NCBI GenBank assembly: GCA_900771035.1
Contig: CAAGML010000005.1
Location: 1-15,280 of the forward strand
DNA from: Bacteroidales bacterium
GTDB lineage: Bacteria; Bacteroidota; Bacteroidia; Bacteroidales; Paludibacteraceae
Reading direction: 5' to 3'
Length of the DNA stretch: 15,280 nucleotides
The translations under genes and the position numbers were made by a program. Below, piece after piece: positions 15,115-15,280 of the stretch. Positions within the stretch are counted from its first letter, which is position 1. Each line of letters starts with the position of its first letter. The notes under the pieces were generated by a model, which had not been told where the DNA came from, ran no database searches, and worked only from the letters and a program-made list of their open reading frames with translations.

Positions 15115-15268
15115 ACGGTTACAATAGTTACAATAGTTACAATAAAAATCCTGGGGGTGCATCTCTGACACATTATATATATTATAATATATATATATAG
15201 TATTACTTCGTAATGGGGAGGGTGTGGGCAAGCTTTTTAATTGTAACTATTGTAACTATTGTAACCGT
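15115..15268. repeat. Large inverted repeat with arms of three 9-bp units and an AT core
   Basis: The left arm (15115-15143) and right arm (15240-15268) are perfect reverse complements over 29 bp. Pairing extends four A:T pairs further inward after one mismatch. Each arm holds three consecutive 9-bp units, GTTACAATA (15118-15144) and its complement (15239-15265, first unit variant). Between the arms are an alternating A/T run of nearly 30 bases (about 15171-15199), a small hairpin ATTAC-TTC-GTAAT (15202-15214), and two G-rich patches. No ORF lies inside. The layout suggests a binding or origin-like site, or the end of another element; no function can be assigned. Confidence 0.9.
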
Positions 15269-15280
15269 CAACATTCGTTA

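Overview
The window is chromosomal DNA from a Bacteroidota member, most likely order Bacteroidales (Prevotellaceae or Muribaculaceae-like; I cannot resolve it further without a search). Three things point there. The gene order is murE-mraY-murD-ftsW-murG-murC-ftsQ-ftsA-ftsZ. Starts lack convincing Shine-Dalgarno sequences and follow A-rich leaders. The non-dcw genes are preceded by Bacteroidota-type promoters of the form TTTG-N19/20-TAnnTTTG.

Region 1 (1-11473) is the distal part of a division and cell wall (dcw) cluster, nine genes all on the + strand. MurE, MurD and MurC are Mur ligases that build the UDP-MurNAc-pentapeptide precursor. MraY and MurG convert it to lipid I and lipid II. FtsW is the SEDS glycan polymerase of the septum, and FtsQ, FtsA and FtsZ are divisome proteins. 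Most gaps are 2-40 nt, so the genes probably form one operon that began upstream of the window. Its regularity is broken by two ~190 bp palindromic, MITE-like elements, one just before murE and one filling the murE-mraY gap; the second ends 5 nt before the mraY start codon. ftsZ is followed by a long hairpin that probably ends the operon.

Region 2 (11474-13110) holds a 23-bp tandem array (seven full units and one partial), a Bacteroidota promoter, and a gene for an AAA/DUF4143-type ATPase with a nuclease-like C-terminal domain. It looks like an accessory insertion behind ftsZ. Region 3 (13112-13367) carries a third copy of the palindromic element, lacking its right terminus, between convergent genes.

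Region 4 (13368-14889, minus strand) has a secreted YD/RHS-like repeat protein with its own promoter and, upstream, a short secreted hypothetical ORF whose 3' end runs into that promoter. Region 5 (14890-15280) has no convincing gene. It ends in a ~154 bp inverted repeat whose arms are each three 9-bp units around an AT-rich core.

The points most worth a second look are: (a) the element copies, whose central hairpin shows compensatory base changes; (b) FtsA, whose nucleotide-binding motifs look badly degraded, paired with an FtsZ that has a very short C-terminal linker; (c) the 23-bp array next to the ATPase gene; and (d) the large inverted repeat at the right edge. I see no clearly new multi-gene system. 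All family assignments come from reading motifs, not from database searches.
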